Source: Vigna angularis (Eukaryota > Streptophyta > Magnoliopsida > Fabales > Fabaceae). Taken from it: a stretch of 64,000 nucleotides of DNA. The stretch lies in the NCBI RefSeq assembly GCF_016808095.1, contig NC_068977.1, positions 6,384,479 through 6,448,478 of the forward strand. Direction: 5' to 3'. This document shows positions 25,323 through 38,350 of this stretch, one piece after another; within the stretch, counting starts at the first letter, position 1; every line of letters begins with the position of its first letter. The position numbers and the translations under genes were made by a program. Under the pieces are notes generated by a model. The model was not told where the DNA came from. It was given only the letters and a program-made list of their open reading frames with translations, and did no database searches.

Positions 25323-26825
25323 TCAAGATTTCAGCCAGCTTAACAATCTACTAACATTCTCTGAAGATCCACCACCTTCTGCAATGTTGCTCATGACCGT
25401 CTCTTTAAGTTCTAGACTTTTTGTTCTTATTTGTTCATCACTTATCAATCGGTCCAGTTTTTTCTTAATCTCCCAGCGTGACACAAGTCCATTTTCGTCC
25501 GAGTTCAATCCAAGTCCAACCTTCAACTCATCACAAATATAATTTCTGTTCTGAAATTGGTCAGTAAAATAAGGCCAGCACAGGAAGGGCACCCCACTAG
25601 AAAAACCTTCTATGATAGAATTCCAACCACAATGGCTAAGAAAGCAAGCTATGGAAGGGTGATTTAGCACCTTCAGTTGAGGGGTCCAACCAACAATCTT
25701 ACCTTTACTCCCCAAAAATTCACTGGGAAATGCCATCTTATTGTCTTGTCTTACAACCCAAAGAAAGGATCTATTTGTGAGGTCAAGCCCAAGAGCTAGT
25801 TCATTGAACTGGTTTTGGTCAAAAAGAGTGAAACTACCAAAGGCAATATACAAAACAGAACAACGAGGTTGTTGATTCAGCCAATCTATGCAAGAGTGGT
25901 CTTCTTCCCAGAACTGTCCCAATGATCTTGCCGTTACATTTGTCTTGTCATAACTTCTCAACAATGGACCAACTGGTAGGAGCTTTGGAACACAAGATAA
26001 TGCACTGGGTTCAAGTTCATATGTGGTGTTGCAAATGCACCACTTTGCAAGATTTGAATTCTGCATACAGTGCACCAGATACTTGAATATTTTCCTCTCA
26101 GTTGTTGGGTTATAGACGTTTGACCACCAAATAGCTTTTACGTCCATCGAAGGCATGCTTGGTGATATTTGAAATGTCCCTTTTGTAATTGGACATCCTA
26201 CAGTGTCAACAAAAATAGAGATATTATGCATGATATGACAAAACAATTTTACCTATTAATTTCCTAATTTCACAAATAGCATAATTGTCAACAACAAAAC
26301 CTCCAAACATAATTGATTAGTGCAAGCGAAGTACATACCATGAGAATCTATGATGCCATCTTGAATGAGCTTAGGGATTTTGTATTCCAAAGCAAACGTA
26401 GCAGCTGATGCAGTGCAGAAGAGAATTCCTTTGATTCCCAGCTTTCTCCCTACTTCCAATGCCCATCCCATTATCACATCAGCAACTATGCATGTGATTC
26501 TCTCACCACTATTCACATGAATTTCTTCTATGACCTTCTCTAGCATGGAAGGCATGGTGCTTAGCACACTATCACAAAGCTTACCCAAATCACTTCTGTC
26601 ATCATCAGCTTCTAATCCATCAGGGATTGAAACCAGCTTTATGGTTGGTGATTCTTCAAGGCTTTCTTGCTTGCCCTCAGAACTCATCATCCTCTTTTGG
26701 CTGAAGTCTGTGTTCACAAAAGTGATTTTGCATCCATGCTCAACCATCTTTTGTGAGAAGTTCATCAAGGGATTCACATGTCCTTGGACTGGAAATGGTA
26801 CAACCAAGAGATTTGGAATGTTCAT
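25323..26825 (-). CDS. UGT83A1-like: UGT-B: UDP-glycosyltransferase, UGT83A1-like, two exons
   Basis: Predicted cytosolic UDP-sugar-dependent glycosyltransferase for an unknown small acceptor. Exon 1 is 26339-26825 and exon 2 is 25323-26197. The 141-bp intron starts GTATGT, ends TGTAG, and is phase 1 at the same Gly codon as in its neighbours. The product is 453 aa. The catalytic His is His16 in PFPVQGH, with the partner Asp in IVADV. The PSPG box runs from WTPQLKVL through HCGWNS to FTDQ. The exact 44-residue spacing is kept, but the box has TPQL and IIEGFSSG where UGT-C to UGT-E have APQQ and a GLSNG-like form, which could influence acceptor or donor fit. The start is the first Met before the beta-strand NLLVVPFP, as in the homologues. 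All key residues are present and nothing suggests a pseudogene. Confidence 0.93.
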
Positions 26826-26923
26826 CTTGGTTGCCTTGACTTTCTATTTTCTCTTGATTTTGAGGCTATACTAAACACTATCTGGGAGACTCACAGTGGT
26901 TTGCATTTCATACTTAGGTTTTG

Positions 26924-26932
26924 TTTATATAA
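26924..26932 (-). promoter_or_regulatory. Probable TATA box of UGT-B
   Basis: On the minus strand ATTATATAAAC lies about 100 bp upstream of the UGT-B start codon. The sequence is a good plant TATA match, and its distance leaves a leader of roughly 65-75 nt. Confidence 0.5.
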
Positions 26933-28931
26933 TGAAATAATACATAAAAAACGGAAAAGATGTGTAAACGAAAGTAGGAGTGGTTTATTTTAATATTAAA
27001 CCAATCTTTTGGTCCTATAATTGAACAAATTTCATATTTTAATTTCTCCACTTAAAGATAATTAGTTTTAGGATTTCTAAATACAATACTTTAACCTCTT
27101 TCTGTCTCTGTGGATTTAGACAATAGGAACCAAACAAAGTTAAAAGTATATTAATAAAAACTAAAAGAAGGATTACCTGAATGTGTATGAATTAAAATGA
27201 GTGATTTTTAAATATGGTGAATCAAAGATAAAATTCTACAATTTAGGATTAGATAAATACTTAAATACAAATAGCAATGAAAAGATTTTTTTTTCTATTA
27301 ATTAAAAATATTCAATAGATAAACTAATTTGTCAAAGTTTTCTCATATAAACTCCTTAAAAAATTGTGTTCCTTTGAGGATCTTATCTCCAGCATGCTGT
27401 CCGCAGCGCAAAACTAGGTAGTGGTCAGAGGATAAGATACGTAATCAATACATAGAAAAAAAGGAGTTATATAAAAATGTTATATATCCAGTTACTTGGT
27501 AGACACGCTAGCTTAATTTCTACCTATTCCTTTTTTCATTATTACTTTTGACCGTGAATTGTGATTTTTAAAATGACATTGATAAATAAAATAAGCATTA
27601 AATATATTTTTGATTATTAATTTTGACAGAAAATTAATATTGATTAATATTTTTAATTATATTCATTTTATTTTACAACATCTAAAGTTTTAATAATAAT
27701 AATAATAATAATAATGCATTTTTGGTTTATAATATTCTCATTTTAAAATGTAATGTTGTTCTTTTTATATCCATAATTTAATATTTATAATATTCAAAAG
27801 GATTAGCTACAGTATTAAATATTGAAAAATTAAGCTACAAGAAGAGAATATAGGATAAATTGTCTATAATTTTTAGAAGAACTAAAAACCTGTTTCCCAG
27901 TAAATAAAATAAAATTAATAAGATACCATACTTTCTTTCATTAACCATACTCAAACAGATCAAGCTCTCGGTTAATATTATTATGCAGCTCAAATTATAA
28001 ATATTATGTGGACGTAGAAAGCCACCTACCTGTACATTATATTATATTTAAAAGTCAAAATATGAGGTTAGGTTAATGAATACAAAATTACAAAATAACA
28101 TCACGGATAAGATTATTTTAAAAATGATTTTAATCGCTTTACAATCGTCATGGATATAGTTATTATTAAAAACAAATATTGTTAATGATGAGTTTGTTTA
28201 AAGTTATTGTTGAATATGTATTTATGATGTTTTTCATTAAAATCATTATCATATGTTACATATTCGGTGATGATTATGATGATGATTTTATATTTTTTAA
28301 AAATATTTAGTTTGTTTCTGTTGCTTTTCTTAATTAAAAAAATATGCATATAAATAATAAGTGAGATTTATCGTATAAAATCATATATTAATAGAAAACT
28401 TTAATAAAATTAACTATATAAAATATTGTAAATAAGTATTTATAATGTGAAAAACTTTAAAACATAAAAATTATAAGTGAAAACTAGAATTAAAAAAATG
28501 GATTTTAGAAATTATTCCAATATCATTTATCCTAATATGTTATAACATGATAACCCACAATTAAGATATTTTTCCATCCATTTAAATTCTTGATTTGTAA
28601 TATGCAATCATTAAAATATTAAAATATGTGTATCTTTTTATATTTTATATTGTTTTTGTATAATATCTTCTCTGTCTCATACTTACATAATAATTTTGGC
28701 TTTATTTTACTAAGTTGAATGACCTTTTACCTGTATGTCATTCGCTAAGAATTTAAAGTTGAGTAGTAAGAGTCTTCTTTTAGAATTATGAAGCGTCGTC
28801 TTTCAACATTTCAATCTAATTTTTCATAAAATTTGTATCTTTTTTCCACTTTTCTTCTCATCTTCTCATTATGCACATTTGTATTTTAGATTATGCAATT
28901 CATAATATACTTTTTGTTTTGTATTTTAAAA
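26933..28931. other. AT-rich intergenic DNA upstream of UGT-B
   Basis: No gene is recognised. A short (TAA)n run of eight units lies at 27691-27714. The rest is AT-rich and largely stop-filled in all frames. Confidence 0.55.
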
Positions 28932-29318
28932 GCTTAAATGCTTATTTCGTCCTCAGGTTAAAAGTGAATTTCTCTTTAGTATCCGGTTTTAAAAATGAAG
29001 ACATCGGATTCCTATGTTATGAAAAGTGTATGAATAAGGTCCTCTTTGTTAAGTTGACAGCAACAACGTTAAGTTGACAGCAACAACGTTAAGTCCATGC
29101 TGATGTGACTGTATTTTTTTCTCTTCTCTCTTCTGCTGTCCAGCTTTTTATTCTCTCTTGTTCAGTTTTTTCTTTGATGATTTGTTGAACTTTTTCTTTC
29201 TCCGTGGTCCTTATTCATATACTTTTGATAACATAAGGACTCAATGTCTTCATTTTTAAAACTGGATACTAAATAGAAATTCACTTCTTAACGTACGGAC
29301 GAAGTAAGCATTTAAGCC
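28932..29318. mobile_element. Mutator-like MITE with long inverted repeats and 10-bp target duplication
   Basis: The left arm (28932 to about 29045) starts GCTTAAATGCTTATTTCGTC. The reverse complement of the right arm starts GGCTTAAATGCTTACTTCGTC, and the two pair over about 115 bp with scattered mismatches. TATTTTAAAA is repeated exactly at both borders (28922-28931 and 29319-29328), which fits the 9-11 bp duplication of Mutator-like elements. The central loop has a perfect 20-bp tandem duplication (AAGTTGACAGCAACAACGTT, from about 29053). No ORF for a transposase is present. Confidence 0.9.
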
Positions 29319-29328
29319 TATTTTAAAA

Positions 29329-29860
29329 TATAAAATCTAAAATACAAATTTTATATTTTAAATTGTACATTCCAAAATACTTTTAAATATGGCTATTCCA
29401 AAATTTAATAAATCTCCTAAATTAGAAAATAAAATTGAAAATTTCAAATTAGATAATTTCTTATTGTATTTTCATAATTTTGATCTACACTTGTTATAAT
29501 TTTTTATATTCTAGATTGTAAAATGTGAATTTGAATTTCGAATACATTTCAGAATATAAAATTATTTTTTTTGGATTTTACAAAAAATTTAGGGAATGCA
29601 TAAAGAAATACATGGAGGATCCGTATTATTGTTTACTTTCCTTCTTTGGGCTTCCACTATATGATTAAATAATGACATTGATTTGTTTTTCCAATTTCTT
29701 AAGTTGGTTCAATTAAGTTTTCTTATATATTATTGTTTCCTTTAGTTTGATCTTTTATTTCTTTTAAATTTTCAACTTAGTTTTTTCTGTTATGTTTGAG
29801 TAACCGTTGTTAAGATAATGATCTCATGGTAGAATGTAACCATAGCAATGTGACAAAATT
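29329..29860. other. AT-rich intergenic DNA, nothing recognised
   Basis: No coding potential or bounded repeat was found between the Mutator-like MITE and the minisatellite that follows. Confidence 0.5.
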
Positions 29861-29867
29861 AAATAAC

Positions 29868-30140
29868 AAGCTCGACTGATAAGATTAAACGGAGATGAGC
29901 TCGGCTGATAAGATTAAACGGAGATGAGCTCGACAAGATTGGATAACAAGCTTGACTCAATAAGATTAAACAAAGGTAAGTTCAACAAGACTAAATGACA
30001 AACTCGGTTCGACAAGACTAAACGACAACTTTGATTCGGCAAGATTAAACAGATATGAGCTTGGCAAGACTGAGTGACAAGCTTGGCTCGATAAGACTAA
30101 ACAAAGACGAGCTCGACAAGACAAAATGAAAAAATCGTAA
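29868..30140. repeat. Minisatellite with alternating 22-31 bp units
   Basis: About ten units are built from AGCTCGAC(TGAT)AAGATTAAACGGAGATG, alternating long and short forms. The phrase GACAAGACTAAA(TGAC/CGAC) recurs. A 64-codon minus-strand ORF over it is a by-product of the repeat. Similar GAGCTCG-rich units occur inside the retroelement at 57.2-57.9 kb, so a transposon origin is plausible. Confidence 0.75.
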
Positions 30141-30589
30141 CTAAGGTAGTAGAAACACATACATTATGTAAAGTAACCCAACACTAACCTTTGTTCTTTT
30201 TTGCACTCGTGAATGAAGCAGTTAGTATGCTTGGAAGTGGTGGAGTTTAAACTTGTGTACAAGACGTCAATGTTAAACGATAAAATGATATAAATCAATT
30301 AAAACTAAAGAAATATCCTAACCAAAACAACATAAACACTTTCATTAGAGGTAAGAGACAAAAAACTAACATTTGTTTTTCCTCGCACTAGCTAATGGAG
30401 TTTGTGGTTCACGTAGAAGAGAAAGCGTGAAGAAAAAATGTGTATGGGTTCCGTTTTTACAAAATTTTTACAGGACATATGATGTCGAAAAACGTAAAAT
30501 CCAACATCTTATAACATTTGACATATGAATCTAAGCTATCAGACGTCTTATGTGAGTAAATTTTTCACCTATGAGCCAAACATTTTAAT

Positions 30590-31062
30590 GAATTTACCAA
30601 ATTTACAGGATATATAATGTTAAAAATGTGAATTTCCAATGTCAATTGACGTTAGAATTTGAGATTTCTGATGTCTAATTAGTATTTTGATAGTCCAAGG
30701 GTTATATTTGTTTAGGTTTAAATGATTCATGCAACTAAATGACGTTGATAAAGTGAATTTTCAACGTCAATTGACGTCAAAATTTGAGATTTCTAATTCG
30801 TATTTTGATAACCCAATGGTCATTTATGTTGTAATGATTCATGTAACTATATATCGTTAAAATAGTGAATTTTCAATGTCAATTGACGTTGACATTTGAG
30901 ATTTCTCACGTCATATGACTATTTGACGTCGAAAAAATGACATTATTGACGTATACCATGAACATTTATTTACAACAATACCATCAGTCATTTTTAACTT
31001 TGACTTTTTTCTATTATGACGTTGAACATAAGATGTGGAAGACTTATTTTGTACTAGTAAAT
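30590..31062. repeat. Tandem repeats of 112-125 bp, possible CACTA-type end
   Basis: Three units contain the near-palindrome ACGTCAATTGACGT with AATTTGAGATTTCT after it; GTCAATTGAC occurs at 30641, 30766 and 30878. The stretch ends TTTTGTACTAGTA at about 31062, which resembles the right terminus of the CACTA-type element at 2751. A matching left terminus was not found, so this may be a truncated relative. Confidence 0.6.
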
Positions 31063-31826
31063 CTATATTCACGAATAGGCTTTGGTTGGTTGGTAAGACA
31101 ACCAAAGCATAAAACAATTAAAAAAATAAAAATAAAAACAATAGATTTCAATCAACTGGGAGTAAGAACAAGAGCGATAGCAATAGCGAGAACGAAAACA
31201 AGAATGTGAGAGACCAAGATCAATGACTCAAATGCAAGCCAGCAACTAAAACAATAAGAATGTTGTGATGTCCCAAATGCAACCAACATGAACCTACAAT
31301 GTTGTAATATCTCAACGTAAAAAGATAAACAAACATGAACACTGCATCATCATAGGATTCAGTTATTTAAAAAACTAAAGTCTATGTAGTTGTGTAAATA
31401 TTTTAAAAAATACCATCATGTTATTATAGATCTGACTTTGGTTCTTTAAAGAACTGAAGCCTATATTGACGCAATCAAAATATAGACTTCAATTATCCTT
31501 TAAACATTGTTTGTAGTTATACACATATTTTCAAAAATGTTATTGGATCATTATACATTTTGTTTTTCTTAAAAATGAAACATATTAGGTGCCAATCATA
31601 TTTTTGCACTAATGTCCAACTTAATCTATCACATATTGGTGAATTAATAGAATTGTTTCATTTAAAGATATTTTCTTTTCCTAACTTATTTTATATATTT
31701 GTTATAATATAATTAAATTAAATTCATTCTAATATTATTATAACTAACCCAATCCATGTAATTCAAAAGAAATATTATTTATATAAATATAAATAATATA
31801 ACAAAAGAAAGCTACTCCATAAAATA

Positions 31827-31865
<39 letters not shown>

Positions 31866-32299
31866 TATATAATTATTATAAAAAAATAAGTTATCCCTTT
31901 CTTCTTTTCTAAATATAAATAATATAATACAGGTGCACCTTACTTAAAATATTGTGTACTCTAATTTTGTTTCAAATAAAATAATACTATTTTATTTTAA
32001 TTTTTTTCTAGATTACTTTAATTAACACATTAATTTCACTCTCCCAACTTTAATTTTTTTTTTTATCAAGCACATATGCACAACAATTATCATAAATAAT
32101 AATACACACCAACACTTGTACATTGTGAAAAATAATAAACATATATTGTAGGTTGAACAAAAATAAAAAACATAACCTTCAATCTATATCAATGAATTCT
32201 AACCAGCTATACTATTTGACATATTACTTCCAAATTGCATCCATGTTCATCACTCAAAAGTTGATCCAATGATCCAAAACACACCCAAAAGGAAAAATC
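31063..32299. other. Intergenic DNA downstream of UGT-C
   Basis: No gene is recognised. A TA repeat of about 30 bp lies at 31830-31860. The sequence next to 32299 should include the UGT-C 3' untranslated region. Confidence 0.55.
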
Positions 32300-34655
32300 C
32301 TACCCTTTGATCCACTTGACCAATTTGTTAAGGTTTTCCGAAGATCGACCTTTGTCTAAAACCTTTTCCTTTAACTTCAAAGACCTTGTTCTCATGTTCA
32401 CATCACTTAGTAGTTGGTCCAATTTCTTCTTTATCTCCCACCGTGACACAACTCCATTTTCATCTAAGTCCAATCCCATCCCAACCTTCAATTCATCACA
32501 AATATATGCTTTGTTATAGATTTGGTCAGCAAAATATGGCCAACACAAGAAGGGCACCCCATTACACAAACCTTCCATGGTTGAGTTCCAACCACAATGG
32601 CTAACAAAGGAAGCTATGGCAGAGTGGTTTAGCACCTTTTGTTGAGGAGCCCATTGAACTATCTTACCTTTATTCCCTTGGAATTCATTAGGGTATGCCA
32701 TCTTGTTGTCTTCTCTCACAACCCAAAGAAAAGGTCTATTGGTGAGGTCTAGTCCTAGGGCAAGTTCATTGAATTGGTTTTGGTCAAAACATGTGATACT
32801 ACCAAATGCAGCATATATGACAGAACAATGAGGTTGTTGATCAAGCCAACTCGTGCAAGAGAGATCTTCTTCCCAAAGTTGTCCCATTGATCTTGTCGGT
32901 GATGCATTCATGTTGCTATAATTTCTCAACAATGGGCCAATTGGGAGGATCTTGGGAAAGAAGCTTAAAACCTTAGGTTCAAGTTCATATGTGGTGTCAC
33001 AAAACCATAGTTCTGTCAAATTTGAAGATTTTGCACAAGTATCTAAGTAATTCAACATGTGTTTAACATTCATTGTGACACCCAAATTCAACCAGAAGAG
33101 ACTTCCTGTATCCATCTCTACCTTGCCTGGTGATAGTTCAATTGTCTTTTTGGTGGTCAACAATGACCCTGCAATAAAAAAATATACAATTAGTAAGTGT
33201 AGTTTTATGGGAACAGATATCATTATTAGATATTTACATGATTTTATTAGGTAAATTAACACAAATTTTGACAGCAGCCTTGACTATGTAATATTTAGTA
33301 GAAAATGTATTCATGAAAAAAAATGTTGGAAAATGATTAATTTTACTTAGACGAAATAAAATTAGATTTTTATACATAAAAAAAGTGAAACGTAGAGAAA
33401 ACAGTTTTGATAAAATAATAATAAATAATTTTTTTTAATTCATTGAAACAATATATTGTTAATTTTTTTTATTGAATTTTAATTTGTGTTTTACCTGTCC
33501 ACCTTATTATATAAATAAAAATAATTAGCAGATACAAAGTGGTTACGATCCATTTGTCTGAGAAAATAAGGTTGACTGGATTAATTTTAAATCTATTAGG
33601 TTGTTTTAATTCGTGCTATTTAATCCATATTGACAGATTATATCTAAATGTAATAATTATATTAATTTATTTGATTAAAAATATTAATTAACTAAAAATT
33701 TAGAAAATATTTATATAACTTAATATATTTATACAATTAAATATAATTTTAGTATTTATATATGCAAACAAATTTTAAAAACACAAAAGTAAAAAAAAAG
33801 TTGACTAGCTGATATACCAACTCATCGATTTTTTTATCCGTTTTTCAGAAATCAATAACGGGTGAGGCAAAACATGCTGGTCTGACAGTTTTGATAACTT
33901 AAAAATTATTTAACAAGAAACGAAGTGAGTAAATTAAGTAAATAATATTTGGCAACATAATAGAATAAAATAAAAAAAAAATATTTTTTCACATATCTAA
34001 ACTTTTTACATTCATTTAACTTTATCTTTACTTACTTTTTATTTTCTTTTCTCTTAAAAAATTACAAACATTTATATTTTTATTACTATTTTATTCTTAT
34101 GCTCAGTATGAAACGAAGGTAAAAGTATGTTGTAGTATTATTATTCTAAAATAAAATCTTACCATCAGAATTTATTATCCCATCATGAATGAGTTTGGGT
34201 ATGTTGTAAAGTAAGGCAAAAATGGCTGCTGATGAAGGGCAGAATATAGCTCCTTTGATACCCAGTTTGCAGCCAACGTTCAATGACCATGCCATGCTTA
34301 CATCTGCAACAATGTATCTGATTCTGTTGTCAGATTTGGAAATGATATTTTGTTCTGTGATGAGCTTCTCAAGTGCATGAGGCATGGTGTTTAGACCAAC
34401 ATCAAAAATCTTTGACAAATCCTTTCTGTCATGTTCAGGTTCCAAGCCATCTGGCATTGACACCAACTTTATCAGTGAGTTTTGATCTTGTTGCTCCACC
34501 ATGCAACTCACCATTCTCTTGTGGTTGAACTCTGTGTTCACAAAAACCACTTTACATCCATTCTCCACCAGCTTTTCTGACAGGATCATCATCGGATTCA
34601 CATGCCCTTGTGCAGGGAATGGTAGAACTAGCACCGTTGGAATGCTCATTCTCAA
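32300..34655 (-). CDS. UGT83A1-like: UGT-C: UDP-glycosyltransferase, UGT83A1-like, two exons
   Basis: Predicted cytosolic UDP-sugar glycosyltransferase with unknown acceptor. Exon 1 is 34163-34655 and exon 2 is 32300-33168. The 994-bp intron starts GTAAG, ends TGCAG, and is phase 1 at the conserved Gly codon. The product is 453 aa. His18 in PFPAQGH is the catalytic base and the Asp of IVADV its partner. The PSPG box WAPQQKVLNH...HCGWNS...FADQ is complete. Differences from its neighbours: SLNVGCKLG instead of ALDVGRK-like sequence after the catalytic Asp, NHSAIASF inside the PSPG box, and about four residues lost near the C terminus (EKVLDKGRSSENLN). None removes a known essential residue. Two Met codons start the frame; the upstream one is used, and the second (MSIPT) aligns with UGT-D. 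Confidence 0.92.
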
Positions 34656-34690
34656 CTATAGGCTTGATTTCGACTATCTGATCTTTATAA

Positions 34691-34691
<1 letters not shown>

Positions 34692-34746
<55 letters not shown>
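34692..34746. repeat. (TA)n microsatellite in the UGT-C promoter
   Basis: About 55 bp of TA repeat begin only 37 bp upstream of the UGT-C ATG. Any TATA box of this gene probably lies in or beyond it, so repeat length could shift promoter spacing. Confidence 0.9.
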
Positions 34747-34750
<4 letters not shown>

Positions 34751-34779
34751 ACTACAGGCTTATAGCTGATCGATCAGCT

Positions 34780-35150
34780 ATGGGACGAACTGGATGGAAA
34801 GGACCGAGCAGTTGACGTGCAAAAAAACATCTTATTATTGTTCAATTTCGACAACCGTTGAACAGAGTTAAGACACAATTAATGTCACAACGACTATTGC
34901 TAAGTGGTTAAAGTTTGCATTAATGATCATTAAGAGATAAATTAATAGGTCAGATTCTTATAAACTCTATAAATAAAAGTTTAATTTTGAGGTAAACTCA
35001 CATTTTTACTCACTATTAAATTTCAAAAGGCCTACAGAGAAAGATTCTGACTTGAGCGTCAGACTGTATTATGCAGGTCACCCCTATACCGATTGGTCGC
35101 GCAAAGTAAGAGGTCAGGAAAACGTTCGACACAGAGAAACTCACAGATGC
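34780..35150 (+). mobile_element. Probable solo LTR relic upstream of UGT-C
   Basis: The stretch contains CTCTATAAATAAAAG (a TATA-type signal), then CTGACTTGAGCGTCAGACTG and GCAGGTCACCCC. The block GACTTGAGCGTC is a phrase I associate with the transcribed part of many plant Gypsy LTRs. No primer-binding site or coding region follows. Boundaries are approximate; no target duplication was identified. Confidence 0.55.
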
Positions 35151-36633
35151 AGTTATCTTCGTCCCATTTCAACATAAAATATATTAAAAAAATTAATGTC
35201 ATTTAGTATAATATAAAGTGAGATATATGGAATTTTCTCTTATTTTATTATAAAATTAAGACATATTTAAGTACAGTTCAAACTCCTAATTATTTTCTTA
35301 AAAAACTGAAATAATAATAATAATAATAATGATATTTATGAGGAGTGTTTGAGTTTGAAACTTTTCCCTATCTTGAAGTATAGAGTATTATCTTGCCATC
35401 CGAAATTTTTAGCCAAAAAAGAGAGGAAGAAAGGACTATATTATAATCGCAACACGTTTACATGTCACTTTCTTATTTCTTATATTATGCTAATGTTATT
35501 GTGAAGTAAATATCTGGTAATATGCCATAAGTAACTTCAATGAATACTCTCTCATATTTTAGTGAAATCTGTTCAATTTGAGGCCGAAGGAAAGATACAT
35601 CTTTAATGGCCATCTCTAGACACGATTAATTTGGGTAGAGTTATGCTCTATTTCTCCTCCCTATACTTACCAAACAAATAACCCCAAAATGGGTAAGTGA
35701 TAAATGTGCCAACAAAATTATTAATATCTTAGAATATAAAGATAAAAGATATAAAGCACATAAATCTAAGAAAATATATATATAACAATGACCATTTAAT
35801 GGAAATTAAAAACTTAATTAAATATAGTTATACGTGTTGTTCACTAAAAGTTTCACATTAACTAATGTAAAAAAAAAACGAAAGATACAAAACTACAATA
35901 AGAGCGCATAATTGAGAATGGTCACTATAATTTATTGAGTATACGTACAGGTTTGTTTTATGTTACGAAAAGGATTTCAATTTTGGTTACAACAACCAAT
36001 ATATAAAAAGAAATAAAAGTGACCTATTAAGACATACATAATCACAACTAGACCTGTGAATTTGGTTTGAATCTCATGGTTTGATCTGGCTTACATATGT
36101 TGGAGAAAAAGAAATATTATAAAATAAAAAATGCTCATTAAAAAAACCCAATATATCAAAATATTGACAAAAACCTAGTGAATTAGGATTAACCGATGAG
36201 TTTTTTTTCTTAAATATTCATTTTAAATATAATAAAAATATAATTAACTCTTAATAAATATATTATAGTCGATAACGATATTAAATTATATATTATATAT
36301 TTTATTTAATACCATGATAATAAGTATGATATAAAACTATTGATTTAAATATAATAAAATAACAACGTATTATATTATTTAATAAAATATATAATTTTAT
36401 ATGTATTATATAAATAATATTGTTTTTAAGAATTAATTAAAGTTTTGTAGTATGGTCAAGTTCACCTTAACCTTAGTCCTAACTCACTTGAGAGGAAGCT
36501 TTAGAGAATGGAGTTTTTTTTTTGGCCCTCACGTGAGGGAACATTCTGAAAAGGAGCTTTTTCAAGGATGAGTTAAGCCTGATCTATAATGAATCAAGTT
36601 GACACATAATCACAAAGCAACTTATATCCCAAA
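35151..36633. other. AT-rich intergenic DNA, nothing recognised
   Basis: A short (AAT)n run lies near 35312-35330. No coding region or bounded transposon was found up to the CACTA element. Confidence 0.5.
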
Positions 36634-37687
36634 CACTACAAGAAATTGGAGAATTATCGACGACATAATACCGAAGGCCTCTGGACCGTTGGTACAAGTG
36701 CGTTACCGACGGTCGAAAAGAGAATCACCGACGACCATGATGAAATTGAAATACCGATGATCAAGAAGAGCTTAACGAGGGATGTGTGGCCTTCGGTAAG
36801 AGGCTCGACCCATTAAACTAAGTGATTGGGTGTATTCGTGGAGGTCGTCCCCAATTTCCTGAAACAAAAGACCCTCCCTGTCCTACTTCTCTCTCAATTC
36901 ATCGAGGTTCACATTCTCTACCTCTACCTTCCTTTTCGCTTGCTCTCCTTCATTCGCGCTTCCATTCTCTCCCTCTCCCTCTCCCTGTCCGTTCTGGGTG
37001 TTACGGGTGGGGTGGTGGTTTGTGCACAAGTAATTCTAACACTCTGGTAATACATTCAGCAACTTTAATTCATCAATTTAAACTTGTTTGAACTCTAATT
37101 GGGTTCAAAACCAAACTATTTAGCATATTCAACCTTCTACTTCCCAATTTCACTAAAAAATGAGGTTTGAATATGCTATTTTGCACATAGGTGAATCTGG
37201 CTTCAATTTGAATGTTCTAACAAGTTTAAAACAACTTTTAGGACTTGTTTAAACTGCCTAATAGCACAGAATAACATCAGCACGAAAATTGACACCTAAT
37301 AACCCATATTATGCATAATTTGTGCCATGTTTGGAACATGCAAAGTGAATGAGTTTCAGTTCTGTTTTGTGCCTAATTAGAGTTCAAACAAGTCTATTTT
37401 GATGAATTAAAACTGCTGAAGTGTTTAGTTTTCATCTAGAGCTGTTGTTGTTTAATTTTGAATCTCAAACCACCAATTTTTGGGTCTTTGTTTGAGTCCA
37501 ATTTTTGGATGCTTTATTTTATTTTGAAATTGAAGAAACAACCATGAAACACAGGTGGAGACTAATAGGAACTCTCCAAACACAACAAACCTAAGACCTA
37601 AAACTAGGAACTGAACTAGTAAAAGAAAGGTAAAAACTAACCTAAATTCGAAATTGACCTAAACTAGGCTAAGAATATGTGGTCTTC

Positions 37688-38350
37688 ATATCCTAACAAG
37701 TTTAAACTTGTTAAATGAAGCTAACAAGCAACTGTAGATGATTGAAGTACCTAAAATTCAAAATCACACTACTTTAAACCTAAAAAGTGTACTTAAAAGG
37801 TGACAAAATGCCAATTGACCTAAAGTAGACTCATTCTAAGGTATGTAAACATCCTAACAAGTCTAAAGTAGTGGAATCAAGGTAGGAAAGTAGTGAAATG
37901 CAAATAATAACCTAAAACTCAAAGTTTGAGTATTTAGGTCCTAAAAAGTGTACTTAAAAGGTGAGAAATTGCAAATTTACCTAAAGTAGACTAATTTTAA
38001 GTAATGTAAACATCCTAACAAGTCTAAAGTATTGAAATCAAGTTAGAAAAATAGTGAAATGCAAAGAATAACCTAAAACTAAAAGTTTGAGTATTTAGGT
38101 TCTAAAAAGTGTACTTAAAAGGTGAGAAATTGCCAATTTACCTAAACTAGAATACTTTTAAGTAATGTAAACATCCTAACAAGTCTAAAGTATTGAAATC
38201 AAGTTAGGAAATTAGTAAAATGCAAAGAATAACCTAAAACTCAAAGTTTGAGTATTTAGGTTCTAAAAAGTTTACTTAAAAGGTGAGAAATTGCCAATTT
38301 ATCTAAAGTAGACTAATTTTACTTAATGTAAACATCCTAACAAGTATAAA
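37688..38350 (+). repeat. 161-bp tandem repeat inside the CACTA element
   Basis: AACATCCTAACAAGTCTAAAG recurs at about 37847, 38008, 38169 and 38330, exactly 161 bp apart, with an older copy at about 37688. Units also share CTCAAAGTTTGAGTATTTAGG. An inverted, isolated copy of this unit appears at about 41730-41790, linking the neighbouring region to the same transposon family. Confidence 0.9.

Noticed and set aside
26530..26874. 114-codon plus-strand ORF over UGT-B exon 1
   Set aside because: It is the antisense of the UGT coding sequence; similar shadows occur over exon 1 of UGT-E and exon 2 of UGT-C and UGT-E.
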